Shown here: positions 7,249 to 16,260 of the stretch, piece by piece
How positions within the stretch are numbered: the first letter of the stretch is position 1
How the letters are laid out: the number at the start of each line of letters is the position of its first letter
Source of the DNA: Arthrobacter nitrophenolicus
GTDB taxonomy: Bacteria > Actinomycetota > Actinomycetes > Actinomycetales > Micrococcaceae
Reading direction: 5' to 3'
Assembly (NCBI RefSeq): GCF_000332815.1
Contig: NZ_AOFD01000046.1
Span: 1 to 35,230, forward strand
Length of the DNA: 35,230 nucleotides
Translations under genes and position numbers: made by a program
Notes under the pieces: model-generated
Told to the model about the DNA's origin: nothing
The model's input: only the letters and a program-made list of their open reading frames with translations
Databases searched by the model: none

Positions 7249-9528
7249 ATGCGGGAAGTCAGTGCCAGCGACGGTTTTCTTGAAGCGGACACCGTTGCCG
7301 GCGAGGATGAACAGGCAGTTCCGGCCGAGGCCGAACCGGCAGCAGAGCCGGAAATCACCTACGACGAACAGTTCTACCCTGCCCGGCCCAAGGCGCTCCG
7401 GCCGATTGCCCGCCGGCGGCAGTACCTCGCCACCCGGCCGTCCTTCGAGTTCGACGGCCGCAACACCGCTTACGTGGAGTGGCTGCGGAACCAGGCAATG
7501 CTCGGCGACGCGAATACCCTTGCGCGGCAGCTCTCCGGGCAGGCCAGCATGTGGCAGAACTCGTATGCGCACCCGAACCCGCGTGCCGCCGTCGAGCGTG
7601 CGCCGGTGTGGTTCACCGCGTATCCGCTGTCCTTTATCACGCGGCCCGGCGAATCCTTCCTCAGCGCCCTCGGCGACAAGAACATGTGGGACGCCTTCAG
7701 CGAGATCGGCATCCGCGCCATCCACACCGGCCCGGTCAAGCTGGCCGGCGGCATCAGCGGCTGGACCCAGACGCCCAGCGTTGACGGCCACTTCGACCGG
7801 ATCAGCATGGCCATCGACCCCGTCTTCGGGACGGAGGAGGAATTCCGCCGGATGTGCGAGGTGGCCGCGGACCACGGCGGCACCATCATCGACGACATCG
7901 TGCCGGGCCACACCGGCAAGGGCGCGGACTTCCGCCTCGCCGAAATGAACTTCCGGGACTACCCGGGGATCTACCACATGGTGGACATCCCCGAGGAGGA
8001 TTGGCACCTGCTGCCGGACGTTCCCGACGGCCAGGACTCGGTTAACCTCAGCCCGGAATCCGAACAGGCGCTGCAAAAGGCCGGATACATCATCGGCCGG
8101 CTGCAGCGGGTGATTTTCTACGAGCCCGGCGTCAAGGAAACCAACTGGAGCGCCACCCGCCCGGTGGTGGACACGACGGGCAAGACCCGCCGCTGGGTCT
8201 ACCTGCACTACTTCAAGGCCGGCCAGCCGTCCATCAACTGGCTGGACCCCACCTTCGCCGGGATGCGCCTGGTGGTGGGCGATGCCCTGCACTCGCTGCT
8301 CGACCTGGGCACCGGGGCGCTGCGGCTGGATGCCAACGGATTCCTGGGTGTGGAAAAGAGTGCCGAGGAACAGCCCGGCTGGTCCGAGGGACACCCGCTG
8401 TCCGAGGCTGCCAACCAGCTCATCGGTTCCATGATCCGCAAGGTGGGCGGGTTCTCCTTCCAGGAGCTCAACCTGACCATCGACGACATCAAGGCAACGT
8501 CCGAAGCCGGCCCTGACCTGTCCTACGACTTCATCACCCGGCCCGCCTACCACTATGCGCTGGTCACGGCAGACACCGAGCTGCTGCGGCTGACGATGCG
8601 GCTGTCCATGGAAATCGGCGTGGACCAGGCGTCACTGGTCCACGCGCTGCAGAACCATGACGAACTCACCTATGAGCTGATGCACTTCGCCTCGGGCCAC
8701 CGGGACGAGATGTTCGAGCTTGCCGGCGAGGAGCTCACGGGCGCCGAGCTGGCCGAGAAGGTCCAGCAGACCATGCGCGAGCGCCTGACCGGGGAGAACG
8801 GCCCTTACAACGCGGTGTTCACCACCAACGGCATTGCCTGCACCACGGTGAGCTTCATCATGGCGGCGCTGGGAATCCGGGATCCGGAGTCCATCACGCC
8901 GGAGCAGGAAGCGAAGGTCCGGGACGCCCACATCCTGCTGGCGATGTACAACGCCCTGCAGCCCGGCGTCTTTGCCCTGTCCGGCTGGGACCTTGCCGGG
9001 ATCACCGCCCTTGACCGGGAGAGCGTTGCCGAGCTGACGGCGCAGGGCGACACCCGCTGGATCAACCGCGGCGCCCACGACATCATGGGCACCAGCCCGG
9101 ATGCGAAGTCGTCATCCTCGGGCATGCCGCGGGCACGCAGCCTGTACGGTGGGCTGCCGGAGCAGCTGCAGGACTCCAACTCGTTTGCCCGGCGGCTCCA
9201 GCGGGTCCTGGCTGTCCGGGAGGAGCACGGCATCGCCACCGGCACCCTTGTCGACGTCCCCGACGTGTCCCACCGCGGGCTGCTGGTCCAGGTGACCAGG
9301 CTGGGAAGCGGCGCGCTTGAGGTCACGGTGCTGAACTTCTCCGACCAGGACGTGGCCGGCAGCATCCAGTCAAGCCACCTGGTGCCGGGCTCCACGGTGC
9401 AGGACCTGTTCAGCGGCGAGTCCATCGGCCAGGTGGATGACCTGGGCAGCTTCTTCCTGGAGTTGCCGGCCTTCCAGGGGACGGCACTGCTGCTTACGGA
9501 AGCAGAGGCGGCCGCAGCGGACGACTGA
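7249..9528 (+). CDS. GH13 alpha-glucan enzyme, trehalose-synthase-like
   Basis: This 759-residue cytoplasmic-looking protein belongs to the GH13 alpha-amylase clan, nearest by pattern to trehalose synthase/maltose glucosyltransferases. The catalytic set is present: nucleophile Asp361 in GALRLDANGF, acid/base Glu406 in FSFQELN, and Asp471 in LQNHDELTYE. A beta-sandwich C-terminal domain covers about residues 660-750. The conserved region I, normally DxxxNH, reads DDIVPGHTG here: the His is kept but the Asn is lost. The first 45 residues are acidic and low-complexity. A near-ideal GGAGGA site precedes the ATG. The gene stands alone and is probably in compatible-solute or glycogen/trehalose metabolism. 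Exact reaction is uncertain. Confidence 0.82.
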   Translation: MREVSASDGFLEADTVAGEDEQAVPAEAEPAAEPEITYDEQFYPARPKALRPIARRRQYLATRPSFEFDGRNTAYVEWLRNQAMLGDANTLARQLSGQASMWQNSYAHPNPRAAVERAPVWFTAYPLSFITRPGESFLSALGDKNMWDAFSEIGIRAIHTGPVKLAGGISGWTQTPSVDGHFDRISMAIDPVFGTEEEFRRMCEVAADHGGTIIDDIVPGHTGKGADFRLAEMNFRDYPGIYHMVDIPEEDWHLLPDVPDGQDSVNLSPESEQALQKAGYIIGRLQRVIFYEPGVKETNWSATRPVVDTTGKTRRWVYLHYFKAGQPSINWLDPTFAGMRLVVGDALHSLLDLGTGALRLDANGFLGVEKSAEEQPGWSEGHPLSEAANQLIGSMIRKVGGFSFQELNLTIDDIKATSEAGPDLSYDFITRPAYHYALVTADTELLRLTMRLSMEIGVDQASLVHALQNHDELTYELMHFASGHRDEMFELAGEELTGAELAEKVQQTMRERLTGENGPYNAVFTTNGIACTTVSFIMAALGIRDPESITPEQEAKVRDAHILLAMYNALQPGVFALSGWDLAGITALDRESVAELTAQGDTRWINRGAHDIMGTSPDAKSSSSGMPRARSLYGGLPEQLQDSNSFARRLQRVLAVREEHGIATGTLVDVPDVSHRGLLVQVTRLGSGALEVTVLNFSDQDVAGSIQSSHLVPGSTVQDLFSGESIGQVDDLGSFFLELPAFQGTALLLTEAEAAAADD

Positions 9529-9596
9529 TGCCGGCGCCGGCGTACTTACGGCTAGCGCGGGAATCTGTTTGGGTTCCGGACCGTTAACTGACTGTA

Positions 9597-9609
9597 CGGT
9601 AAGTTACCG
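9597..9609. promoter_or_regulatory. Inverted repeat CGGTAA-G-TTACCG before the hexapeptide gene
   Basis: A 6-1-6 perfect inverted repeat, with the half site ACGGTA repeated directly at 9596-9601 and 9611-9616. It lies 20-30 bases before the start of the hexapeptide-repeat gene and could be an operator. No regulator gene lies beside it. Confidence 0.35.
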
Positions 9610-9628
9610 CACGGTACTGAGGGATTTC

Positions 9629-10081
9629 ATGAACGCGAAGTTTGAATCAGTTGAGGACGACGCCGGCAAGGTCACCCGCTACGTCCGGCGTGCCAATGGC
9701 GGCGGCCTGGTGGCTCCGGGCGCCACGGTTGCCGACAGCACCCGCATCGGATCCATGACGTACGTCGAGAACGGTGCGCGGATCGGACACGGGTGCCGGA
9801 TCGGGCACGGCAGCTGGATTGACCGTGATGCCACCATCGGCGACCGGACGGTGATCGGCGACGGCGTGCGCATCGGACGCGGCACGGTCATCGGAAACCG
9901 CGTGCACATTGGCAGCCACTCCCGGATCGGATCCAGCGTGCTCATCGAGCATGGTGTCCACCTGGAAGCTGACGCCATGGTGGCGGACGGCGAGCAGGTA
10001 CTCGTTGACGCCCGCACGCCGGCCGCAGCCCGTGCCAGGCACCGGCAACACCGCAGGAGCAAAGGCAGGGTCGCCGCCTAA
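9629..10081 (+). CDS. Hexapeptide-repeat (left-handed beta-helix) protein of unknown function
   Basis: This 150-residue protein is almost entirely made of hexapeptide repeats, roughly residues 26-125, with the [LIV]GxGxx rhythm visible in ARIGHG, CRIGHG, TVIGDG, VRIGRG, TVIGNR and SRIGSS. That predicts a compact left-handed parallel beta-helix. I see no separate acetyltransferase catalytic region, and the chain ends in a basic Arg/Ala/Lys-rich tail. Start ATG is preceded by GAGGGA. It converges with the following transporter gene, and the two stop codons share the palindrome TAAGCTTA (10079-10086). It could be a minimal transferase, a gamma-carbonic-anhydrase-like protein or a structural helix; function unknown. 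Confidence 0.75.
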   Translation: MNAKFESVEDDAGKVTRYVRRANGGGLVAPGATVADSTRIGSMTYVENGARIGHGCRIGHGSWIDRDATIGDRTVIGDGVRIGRGTVIGNRVHIGSHSRIGSSVLIEHGVHLEADAMVADGEQVLVDARTPAAARARHRQHRRSKGRVAA

Positions 10082-10083
10082 GC

Positions 10084-11598
10084 TTAGCGGGCGCCGACAG
10101 GCTCGGACGGCGCCGGTTCCTGGGTCAGCATCATGGTGGAGGTGTCGATCCGGTCATCGGAGTCCTGGCCCGCCACCAGCTTTTCCGCCTCGGCCCGGCT
10201 GGTGACCACGGGCACCGATCCCAGGAGGGGGCGTGCCGCGGTCTCACGCATCTTCACCAGGGCCACCAGCGCCACCGCGGAAAAGAATATGACATAGAAC
10301 GCCGGGGCGTACAGGTTGCCCGTTGTTTCGACCAGGATCTGGCTGACCAGGGGCGTAGTACCGCCGAAGATGGAAATGGAGAGGTTGTGGGTGACGCCCA
10401 CAGAACCGAACCTCGACGCCGTGGGAAACAGCTCGGACATGACGGCGGCGGTCAGCGCCAGGAAAAAGGCGCACGGCAGCGCGACCATGAACATTGCCAG
10501 GTAAATCGACCACAGCGTCCCTAGCTGCATCAGGGCGAACGCCGGAACCAGCAGGACCAGGTTGCCGATAGTCGCCACGGCATAAATGGGACGCCGGCCG
10601 ATGCGGTCTGACAGGCGTGCCACGAGCGGAATCATGGCGGCCAGGAGGACCAGCACCACCACGGCGGCAATGGCCGTATGCACGGCGTCCGATCCAACCT
10701 GCGTTTCCAGGTAGGTAGGCATGTAGCTCGTAAGCATGTAGCCGGAGCTGCCGTCGGCGGCAATGAGGGCACAGCCGATAACGATTTGCGGCCAGTAGTG
10801 CTTAATGATGTTTGGCAGGTTATGCCGGACAAAAATGGGGTCGACCTCCTGGGTACCGGCTTTCACGTGGGCCACTTCGAAGCTCGGCGATTCCGGCAGG
10901 CGGCGGCGGAGGACGATCGCCACGATGCCCAGGGGCAGGGCGATCAGGAACGGGATCCGCCAGCCCCCGTCCAGCATGGCGGAACTGCCCCACATGGAAG
11001 TGGTGACGGCCGTGGTGACGGCCACCATGCTGGCGCCTGCGGCGAACCCCAGCATGGATCCCGAATTCAGGAGCGAGGTCATGAAACCCCGGTTCTTGTC
11101 GGGCGAGAACTCGGAGATGTACGTGGCGGCACCGGAATACTCTCCGCCGGTGGAGAACCCTTGAAGCATCTTCAGAAAGTAGAGGGGAATGATGACCCAC
11201 AGTCCCACCTCGCCTGCGGTGGGCAACAGCCCAATTCCGGTGGTGGCGGCGGCCATGATGGCCATCGTGGCGAAGAGCACCTTGCGGCGGCCGATCCTGT
11301 CGCCCAGCGGGCCAAGGATCATTCCGCCGAGGGGACGCACGATGAACGAGACTGCGAAACCCAGCAGCGTGACAAGCAGCCCCATCCGCTCGTCCATGCC
11401 CTCCGTGAAGACAGAAGTCATGGTCACCGCGAGATAGCCGTAGACCCCGATGTCGTACCACTCGATGAAGTTTCCGACGCCTGCGCCCACCTGGGCCTTC
11501 CGCAGTTCGCCCTTATCAACCACGATGCAGTCATCCACCCTCAATCTTCGGGCAGTTTTTGGGCGCACTGAGCGCTGTTCTTTCGACGGTTCGAGCAT
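10084..11598 (-). CDS. MHS-family (MFS) proton symporter
   Basis: This 504-residue membrane protein belongs to the metabolite:H+ symporter branch of the MFS. It starts with GNFIEWYDIGVYGYLAV, has the LGGMILGPLGDRIGRRK loop between helices 2 and 3, the STGGEYSGAATYISEF segment typical of this branch, and the repeated DRIGRRP loop at mid-protein. About twelve hydrophobic segments are visible. The N-terminus has about 35 hydrophilic residues before helix 1, and the C-terminus about 60. ATG at 11598 has an AGGA site upstream. It is a single-gene unit; substrates of this branch include proline/betaine and organic acids. The neighbours do not indicate the substrate. Confidence 0.9.
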   Translation of the reverse strand: MLEPSKEQRSVRPKTARRLRVDDCIVVDKGELRKAQVGAGVGNFIEWYDIGVYGYLAVTMTSVFTEGMDERMGLLVTLLGFAVSFIVRPLGGMILGPLGDRIGRRKVLFATMAIMAAATTGIGLLPTAGEVGLWVIIPLYFLKMLQGFSTGGEYSGAATYISEFSPDKNRGFMTSLLNSGSMLGFAAGASMVAVTTAVTTSMWGSSAMLDGGWRIPFLIALPLGIVAIVLRRRLPESPSFEVAHVKAGTQEVDPIFVRHNLPNIIKHYWPQIVIGCALIAADGSSGYMLTSYMPTYLETQVGSDAVHTAIAAVVVLVLLAAMIPLVARLSDRIGRRPIYAVATIGNLVLLVPAFALMQLGTLWSIYLAMFMVALPCAFFLALTAAVMSELFPTASRFGSVGVTHNLSISIFGGTTPLVSQILVETTGNLYAPAFYVIFFSAVALVALVKMRETAARPLLGSVPVVTSRAEAEKLVAGQDSDDRIDTSTMMLTQEPAPSEPVGAR

Positions 11599-11820
11599 TT
11601 TCGTCCTGTCTATGTACCGGATGACGGATCGGCAGGAGTACCGGCGGTGACACCGGAATCCCCCAGGGGAGGCTGGTAAGTATTGTGCCAGAAAGGCAAA
11701 GGCAGCCCGGCCGCCCCGGCACCCCGGTTGTGACCTGAGCCTCCATTTTCCGCGTGGTTAGTCCGCCTCAGGACTGTTGCAATAGAAGCAACTCCTCGCG
11801 TAATAATCATCGATCTCGCA

Positions 11821-12872
11821 TCACGCCCGGGTGCTTTCGCGGATTACCAGCTCGGCGGGGTAGATCACCGGTTCCAGTTGCTGGTCCGGGTTTTCGATCG
11901 CGCGGATCAGGAGCTGCCCTGCCGTCACGGCCATATCCACCATCGGCTGGGTCACCGTGGTGAGGCCCAAGCCGTTGGCGGCGAGCAGGGAATGGTTGTC
12001 GAACCCCACGACGGCGACATCCTCCGGAACCCTCCGGCCCATTCCCCGCACCGTTTCAATGACACCCAGCGCCATCAGGTCCGAGGCGGCGAAAACTCCG
12101 TCAAGTTCCGGTGCGTCCGCCAAAAGGTTGCGTGCCGCTTCGGCGCCACCCGTCGTCGTGAAGTCCCCGTGGATGACCGGACCGGGCTGCAGTCCCGCTT
12201 CCCGGACGCCCTGCATCCATCCGTCCAGGCGGTCGACTGCCGCGGTCATGTCGGCGGGTCCTGCCACGGTGCCGAGCCGGGTGCGGCCGATGGCTGCCAG
12301 ATGCCGGGCGGCGAGCCGGCCGCCCTCGCGGTTGTCCAGGTCCACGTAAGGGACACCGAAGCCCGCGGCCCACGGCCTGCCGATGAAGACTGTGGGCAGG
12401 CCGGTGGTGCCGAGGGTCTCCGCCCAGCCGTCCGCCTCGTGGAACGAGACCACGATCGCGCCGTCGACGTGCCCGCCGCGCAGGTACCGCATGGTCCGGG
12501 CGGAATCGTCCCCCGCCCGGGACATCAGCAGCACCAGCTGCATGTCAGTGTCCCTGAGGGCCTCGTTGACGCCGGTGATGACGGCGGCGAAGAAGGGTCC
12601 ATCATCACCCTTGCATCGGGTTCGGGGATGACCAGCGCAATGGATCCGGTGCGCCTGGTGACCAGGCTGCGGGCCGCACGGTTTGGTGTGTAACCAAGGG
12701 CAACGATTGCGGCGTCAACGGCGGCCTGGGCCTCCGGGCTGACCTTCAGTCCGCCATTAATCGCCCTGGACGCGGTGGAGCGGGACACTCCGGCCGCCGT
12801 GGCGAGGTCCTCGAGCGTGGGGCTGGGCCGCCCTGCCTGCAGAAGGGCGGAGCGGCGGGACTTTTCGTTCAT
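11821..12872 (-). CDS. LacI-family repressor, CelR-like, with one apparent frameshift near 12596
   Basis: This is a LacI-family DNA-binding repressor of about 350 residues after correction. The helix-turn-helix is TLEDLATAAGVSRSTASRAI followed by the hinge YTPNRAARSL. The ligand-binding domain runs through VFAASDLMALGVIE and VAVVGFDNHSLL to the stop at 11821. The frame breaks near 12596: GACCCTTCTTC is read where one more base would give the usual DPFFAAVITGVNEAL, so a base is missing by the CCC run. Its ATG overlaps the TAA of the GH1 gene, so it is the last gene of the beta-glucoside operon. CelR-type operators at 17653-17779 make it the likely local repressor, released by cellobiose or a related beta-glucoside. 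Confidence 0.85.
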
Positions 12873-14356
12873 TACACCGACAATACGACACCCTGCCCTG
12901 CCGGCGACACGGCGTTGCTGCCGGCCGGAATTGCGTTGGAAGCCGCCACCTCGGAGTACCACAAGGCGCTGGCCTTCGGGATGCGTTCCTGGGTGGCATA
13001 GTCCACGCGGACCAGGCCAAAGCGCTGGTGGTAGCCGAAGGACCACTCGAAGTTGTCCAGCAGGGACCAGGCCAGGTATCCACGGACGTCCACGCCGTCC
13101 GCGATGGCGCCATGGACAGCTTCGAGGTGGGCTGCGAAGAACCCCAGCCGGTCCTGGTCGTCCACGAAGCCAGCTCCGTCAGGGACGTCATCGTAGGCTG
13201 CACCGTTCTCGGTGATGTAGACGGGGATCCCGGCCGGGCCCGTGTACTCCGCCTGCAGCCGGTTGAGCAGGCGCCGCAGCCCCTCCGGCTGGACCTCCCA
13301 GCCCATTCCCGTCACCGGCAGGCCACGGGGCACCGACCGCGCGCCGTCGGCAGCCACGAACGGGGAGGACACCGGGCGGTCCGCCTGGCCGGGAACCGAC
13401 GTCGTTTCCGGCGCCGCCTGTTCCCGGGGGTCTGCCGGGTCCTTTGTGAGGGATTCCCCGTGGTAGTAGTTGACGCCGAGCAGGTCCAGGGGCGTGGAAA
13501 TGATGTCCAGGTCCCCTTCGTGAATCAGGTCAGCCATTCCCAGGTGGGCAACGTCCGCCAGGAGGTCGGCCGGGTACTCCCCCCGGAACAGCGGGTCGAG
13601 AAAGATCCGGTTGAACTGGCCGTCGATCCGCCGCGCTGCGTCCCGGTCACCGTTGCTGGCCGGGTCGCGTGGATCGGCGACGGTCAGGTTCAGGGTGATG
13701 CCCAGCGATGCCTCGGCGTCCCGCCGGCGAAGTTCCCCGGCTGCCAGGCCGTGGCCGAGCAGGAGGTGGTGTGCAGCAGCAAGGGCGGACCCGGGTTCCT
13801 GCCGGCCCGGCGCGTGGATTCCCGCCGCGTAGCCGAGAAACGCGGAGCACCACGGCTCGTTGAGGGTGGTCCAGATGCGGACCCTGTTCCCCAGCACGCT
13901 GTGCATGAGGGCCGCATAGTCGGCGAAGCGGTATGCCGTGTCCCGGCTGGCCCAGCCGCCCTGGTCTTCCAGCGCCTGGGGCAGGTCCCAGTGGTAGAGG
14001 GTCAGCCACGGTGTGATTCCGGCAGCCAGCAGCTCATCCACCAGGCGGGAGTAGAACGCGATCCCGTCCGGGTTGGGCGTGACGCCGTCGGGCATGCAGC
14101 GGGCCCAGGACGTGGAGAACCGGTAGGCCTTCATGTTCAACTGGCCCATGAGTGCCACGTCCTGCTTGTAGCGCCGGTAGTGGTCGCAGGCCACGTCGCC
14201 GTTGTGGCCGTCCGCCACGGCACCGGGCACCCGGGCGAACACGTCCCAGATGGAGTCCTGCCGCCCCCCGGTGTGTGCTGCGCCTTCGATCTGGTACGCA
14301 GCTGTTGCCGCGCCCCAGAGAAAGCCCTCCGGAAACGGAAGTTGGGTGGAACTCAT
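12872..14356 (-). CDS. GH1 beta-glucosidase
   Basis: This 494-residue glycoside hydrolase of family 1 would hydrolyse beta-glucosides such as cellobiose in the cytoplasm; no signal peptide is visible. It begins with the family signature FLWGAATAAYQIEG. The acid/base is Glu167 in TLNEPW and the nucleophile Glu383 in YITENGAAYDD. WSLLDNFEWSFGYHQRFGLV closes the barrel. A 40-residue Pro/Ala-rich insertion around 305-345 is less conserved. The start overlaps the permease stop (ATGA) and the stop overlaps the repressor start, so it is tightly embedded in the ABC operon and acts on the imported sugar. Confidence 0.95.
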   Translation of the reverse strand: MSSTQLPFPEGFLWGAATAAYQIEGAAHTGGRQDSIWDVFARVPGAVADGHNGDVACDHYRRYKQDVALMGQLNMKAYRFSTSWARCMPDGVTPNPDGIAFYSRLVDELLAAGITPWLTLYHWDLPQALEDQGGWASRDTAYRFADYAALMHSVLGNRVRIWTTLNEPWCSAFLGYAAGIHAPGRQEPGSALAAAHHLLLGHGLAAGELRRRDAEASLGITLNLTVADPRDPASNGDRDAARRIDGQFNRIFLDPLFRGEYPADLLADVAHLGMADLIHEGDLDIISTPLDLLGVNYYHGESLTKDPADPREQAAPETTSVPGQADRPVSSPFVAADGARSVPRGLPVTGMGWEVQPEGLRRLLNRLQAEYTGPAGIPVYITENGAAYDDVPDGAGFVDDQDRLGFFAAHLEAVHGAIADGVDVRGYLAWSLLDNFEWSFGYHQRFGLVRVDYATQERIPKASALWYSEVAASNAIPAGSNAVSPAGQGVVLSV

Positions 14357-15269
14357 CCTTTGACTGCTCCTTGCATGATGCCAGATACGAGTTGCCGGCC
14401 TGCCGCGATGAACAGAAGCAGGAGCGGGATGGTGGCCAGGACGGCGCCGGCCAGGACCACGGAGTAGTCCACGAAGTGGGCCGCCTGCAGCAACTGCAGG
14501 GCCACCGGGAGGGTGGGGTTTGACGGGTCAAGGACGATGAACGGCCAGAAGAAGTTCGTCCAGGTGGCCACGAAGGTGAACAGCGCGAGCATGGCGGCAG
14601 CCGGACGGGCCGCCGGAAATCCGATGTGCCAGAACGCCTGGATCATGGACGCCCCGTCCATCCGCACGGCCTCGATGAGTTCATCCGGAAGGGCGTCACG
14701 CAGGTATTGGGTCATCCAGAACACGCCGAAGGCGTAACAATGCCCGGGACGATGACGGCCCAAAGCGAGCCGGTCCACCCGAGCTTGGACATCACGATGA
14801 ACAGCGGGACCACGCCGAGCTGGGTAGGAACAGCCATGGTTGCGATGACAAACACCAGCAGCCCCTTGCTGCCGCGGAAGCGGAGCTTGGCAAAGGCGAA
14901 TCCTGCAAGGGTGGAAAACGCGACGACGGATGCCGCGGTCACGCACGAGACGATGAGGCTGTTGCCCATCGCCTTCCAGAACGGAATGCTGTCAAAGACT
15001 TTCGCTGCGTTCGCCAGGAAGTTCCCGCCGGGCAGCAGCGGAATGCCGCGGCTCAGCACGGTGTTGTCATGGCTGCCCACCAGGAAGGACCAATAGAGCG
15101 GAAAGAGGGACGCCAGGAGAACGGCACCCAGGAATCCGTAAGTAAGGAAGCCGGGCCTGCGGGCACTTCCCTGGCCGGACCGGGGACCCCTGGCACCCGG
15201 TCCCCGCCGCGCTGCCGCCCGGGCGGCCCCCTTCCCGGCGGTCTGCTCGATCATGGGAATGGAGCTCAC
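14353..15269 (-). CDS. Carbohydrate ABC transporter permease (MalG type), one apparent frameshift near 14735
   Basis: This is the second inner-membrane permease of a CUT1-type sugar importer, about 305 residues after correction. The EAA loop that docks the ATPase is EAVRMDGASMIQAFWHIGFP. Six hydrophobic segments are visible across both frames. The break near 14735 follows VPGIV; one added base gives the usual AFGVFWMTQYLRDALPDELIEAVRMDG. The GTG at 15269 overlaps the stop of the first permease and has GGGAGG 6 bases upstream; an ATG at 15254 is less well placed. No ATPase gene lies nearby, so a shared MsiK-type ATPase elsewhere is expected, as is usual in actinobacteria. Confidence 0.87.
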
Positions 15270-16258
15270 TTGCGGCCTCCCTGGCTTGCGATGCGCTTGG
15301 TGATGAGGAAGTTGAGCAGGGCGATCAGGACGATGATCAGGAAGAGCAGCCACGCCACGGCAGAAGCCCTGCCGAAGTTGCGCTGGCCCCAGCCGAGTTC
15401 CCAGATGTACATGGTCAGCGTCTGCCACTGCCTGTCCGCGCCGCCCAGGCCGGACTGGTCAAAGACCCGCGGTTCGTCGAAAATCTGCAGGCCGCCGATG
15501 GTGGAGGTGATCACCACGAAGATCACTGTTGGCCGCAGCATGGGGACGGTCACGGAGAAGAACTGCCGCAGCCGGCCGGCGCCGTCGATCGTTGCCGCCT
15601 CGAATACATCCCGCGGGATGGCCTGCATCGCTGCGAGGAAGATCAGCGCGTTGTAGCCGGTCCAGCGGAAGTTGACCATGGAGGCGATGGCCAGGTGGCT
15701 GGCCACCGAGTCGGAATGCCACCGGACCGGGTCCAGCCCTGCCGCCTTCAACATCTCGTTGATCAGCCCGAACTGGTCTGCGAAGAGGTTGTTGAAGATC
15801 AGGCCCACCGCCACCGGCGCAACGACGAACGGGACCAGGACACCCATCCGCCAAAACGTCCTTGCCCTCAGGTTCGCATCCAGCACCGCCGCGATCACCA
15901 GGGCGATGACAACCTGGGGAACGGAGGACAGGATGAAGATACTGAAGGTGTTGCCCACCGCATTCCAGAAGTAGGGCTGGGCCACAACGAAGGCGTAGTT
16001 TTCCAGGCCCGTGAACTTGCCCTGCCCGCCAATGAGGTTCCAGTTGTGCAGGGAAACCCATGCCGTGTACACCAGCGGGAAGAGCCCGGTGAGGGCAAAC
16101 AGGATAAAGAACGGCGAGATGTAGAGGTAGGGGGACACTTTCACGTCCCACTTGGAGGCCTGCTGCGAGAAAGCCAGGCGCCGGACACCCTTCGTGTCCG
16201 CCGGAGGCAGGGGCGGACACCCGGCGCTCCGGGGCTTGACCCGGTCGGTGACAGCCAT
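15266..16258 (-). CDS. Carbohydrate ABC transporter permease (MalF type)
   Basis: This 330-residue protein is the first membrane subunit of the CUT1 sugar importer. After a 35-residue cytoplasmic N-terminus come six hydrophobic segments, starting at YLYISPFFILFALTGLFPLV. The conserved EAA loop is EAATIDGAGRLRQFFSVTVP. The gene lies 2 bases after the binding-protein gene and its stop overlaps the start of the partner permease. Together with the GH1 enzyme it points to beta-glucoside uptake. Confidence 0.93.
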   Translation of the reverse strand: MAVTDRVKPRSAGCPPLPPADTKGVRRLAFSQQASKWDVKVSPYLYISPFFILFALTGLFPLVYTAWVSLHNWNLIGGQGKFTGLENYAFVVAQPYFWNAVGNTFSIFILSSVPQVVIALVIAAVLDANLRARTFWRMGVLVPFVVAPVAVGLIFNNLFADQFGLINEMLKAAGLDPVRWHSDSVASHLAIASMVNFRWTGYNALIFLAAMQAIPRDVFEAATIDGAGRLRQFFSVTVPMLRPTVIFVVITSTIGGLQIFDEPRVFDQSGLGGADRQWQTLTMYIWELGWGQRNFGRASAVAWLLFLIIVLIALLNFLITKRIASQGGRK

Positions 16259-16260
16259 GC

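Noticed and set aside
7012..8553. 513-residue minus-strand open frame opposite the GH13 gene
   Set aside because: Overlaps a certain GH13 gene with its catalytic residues and has shadow-like composition.
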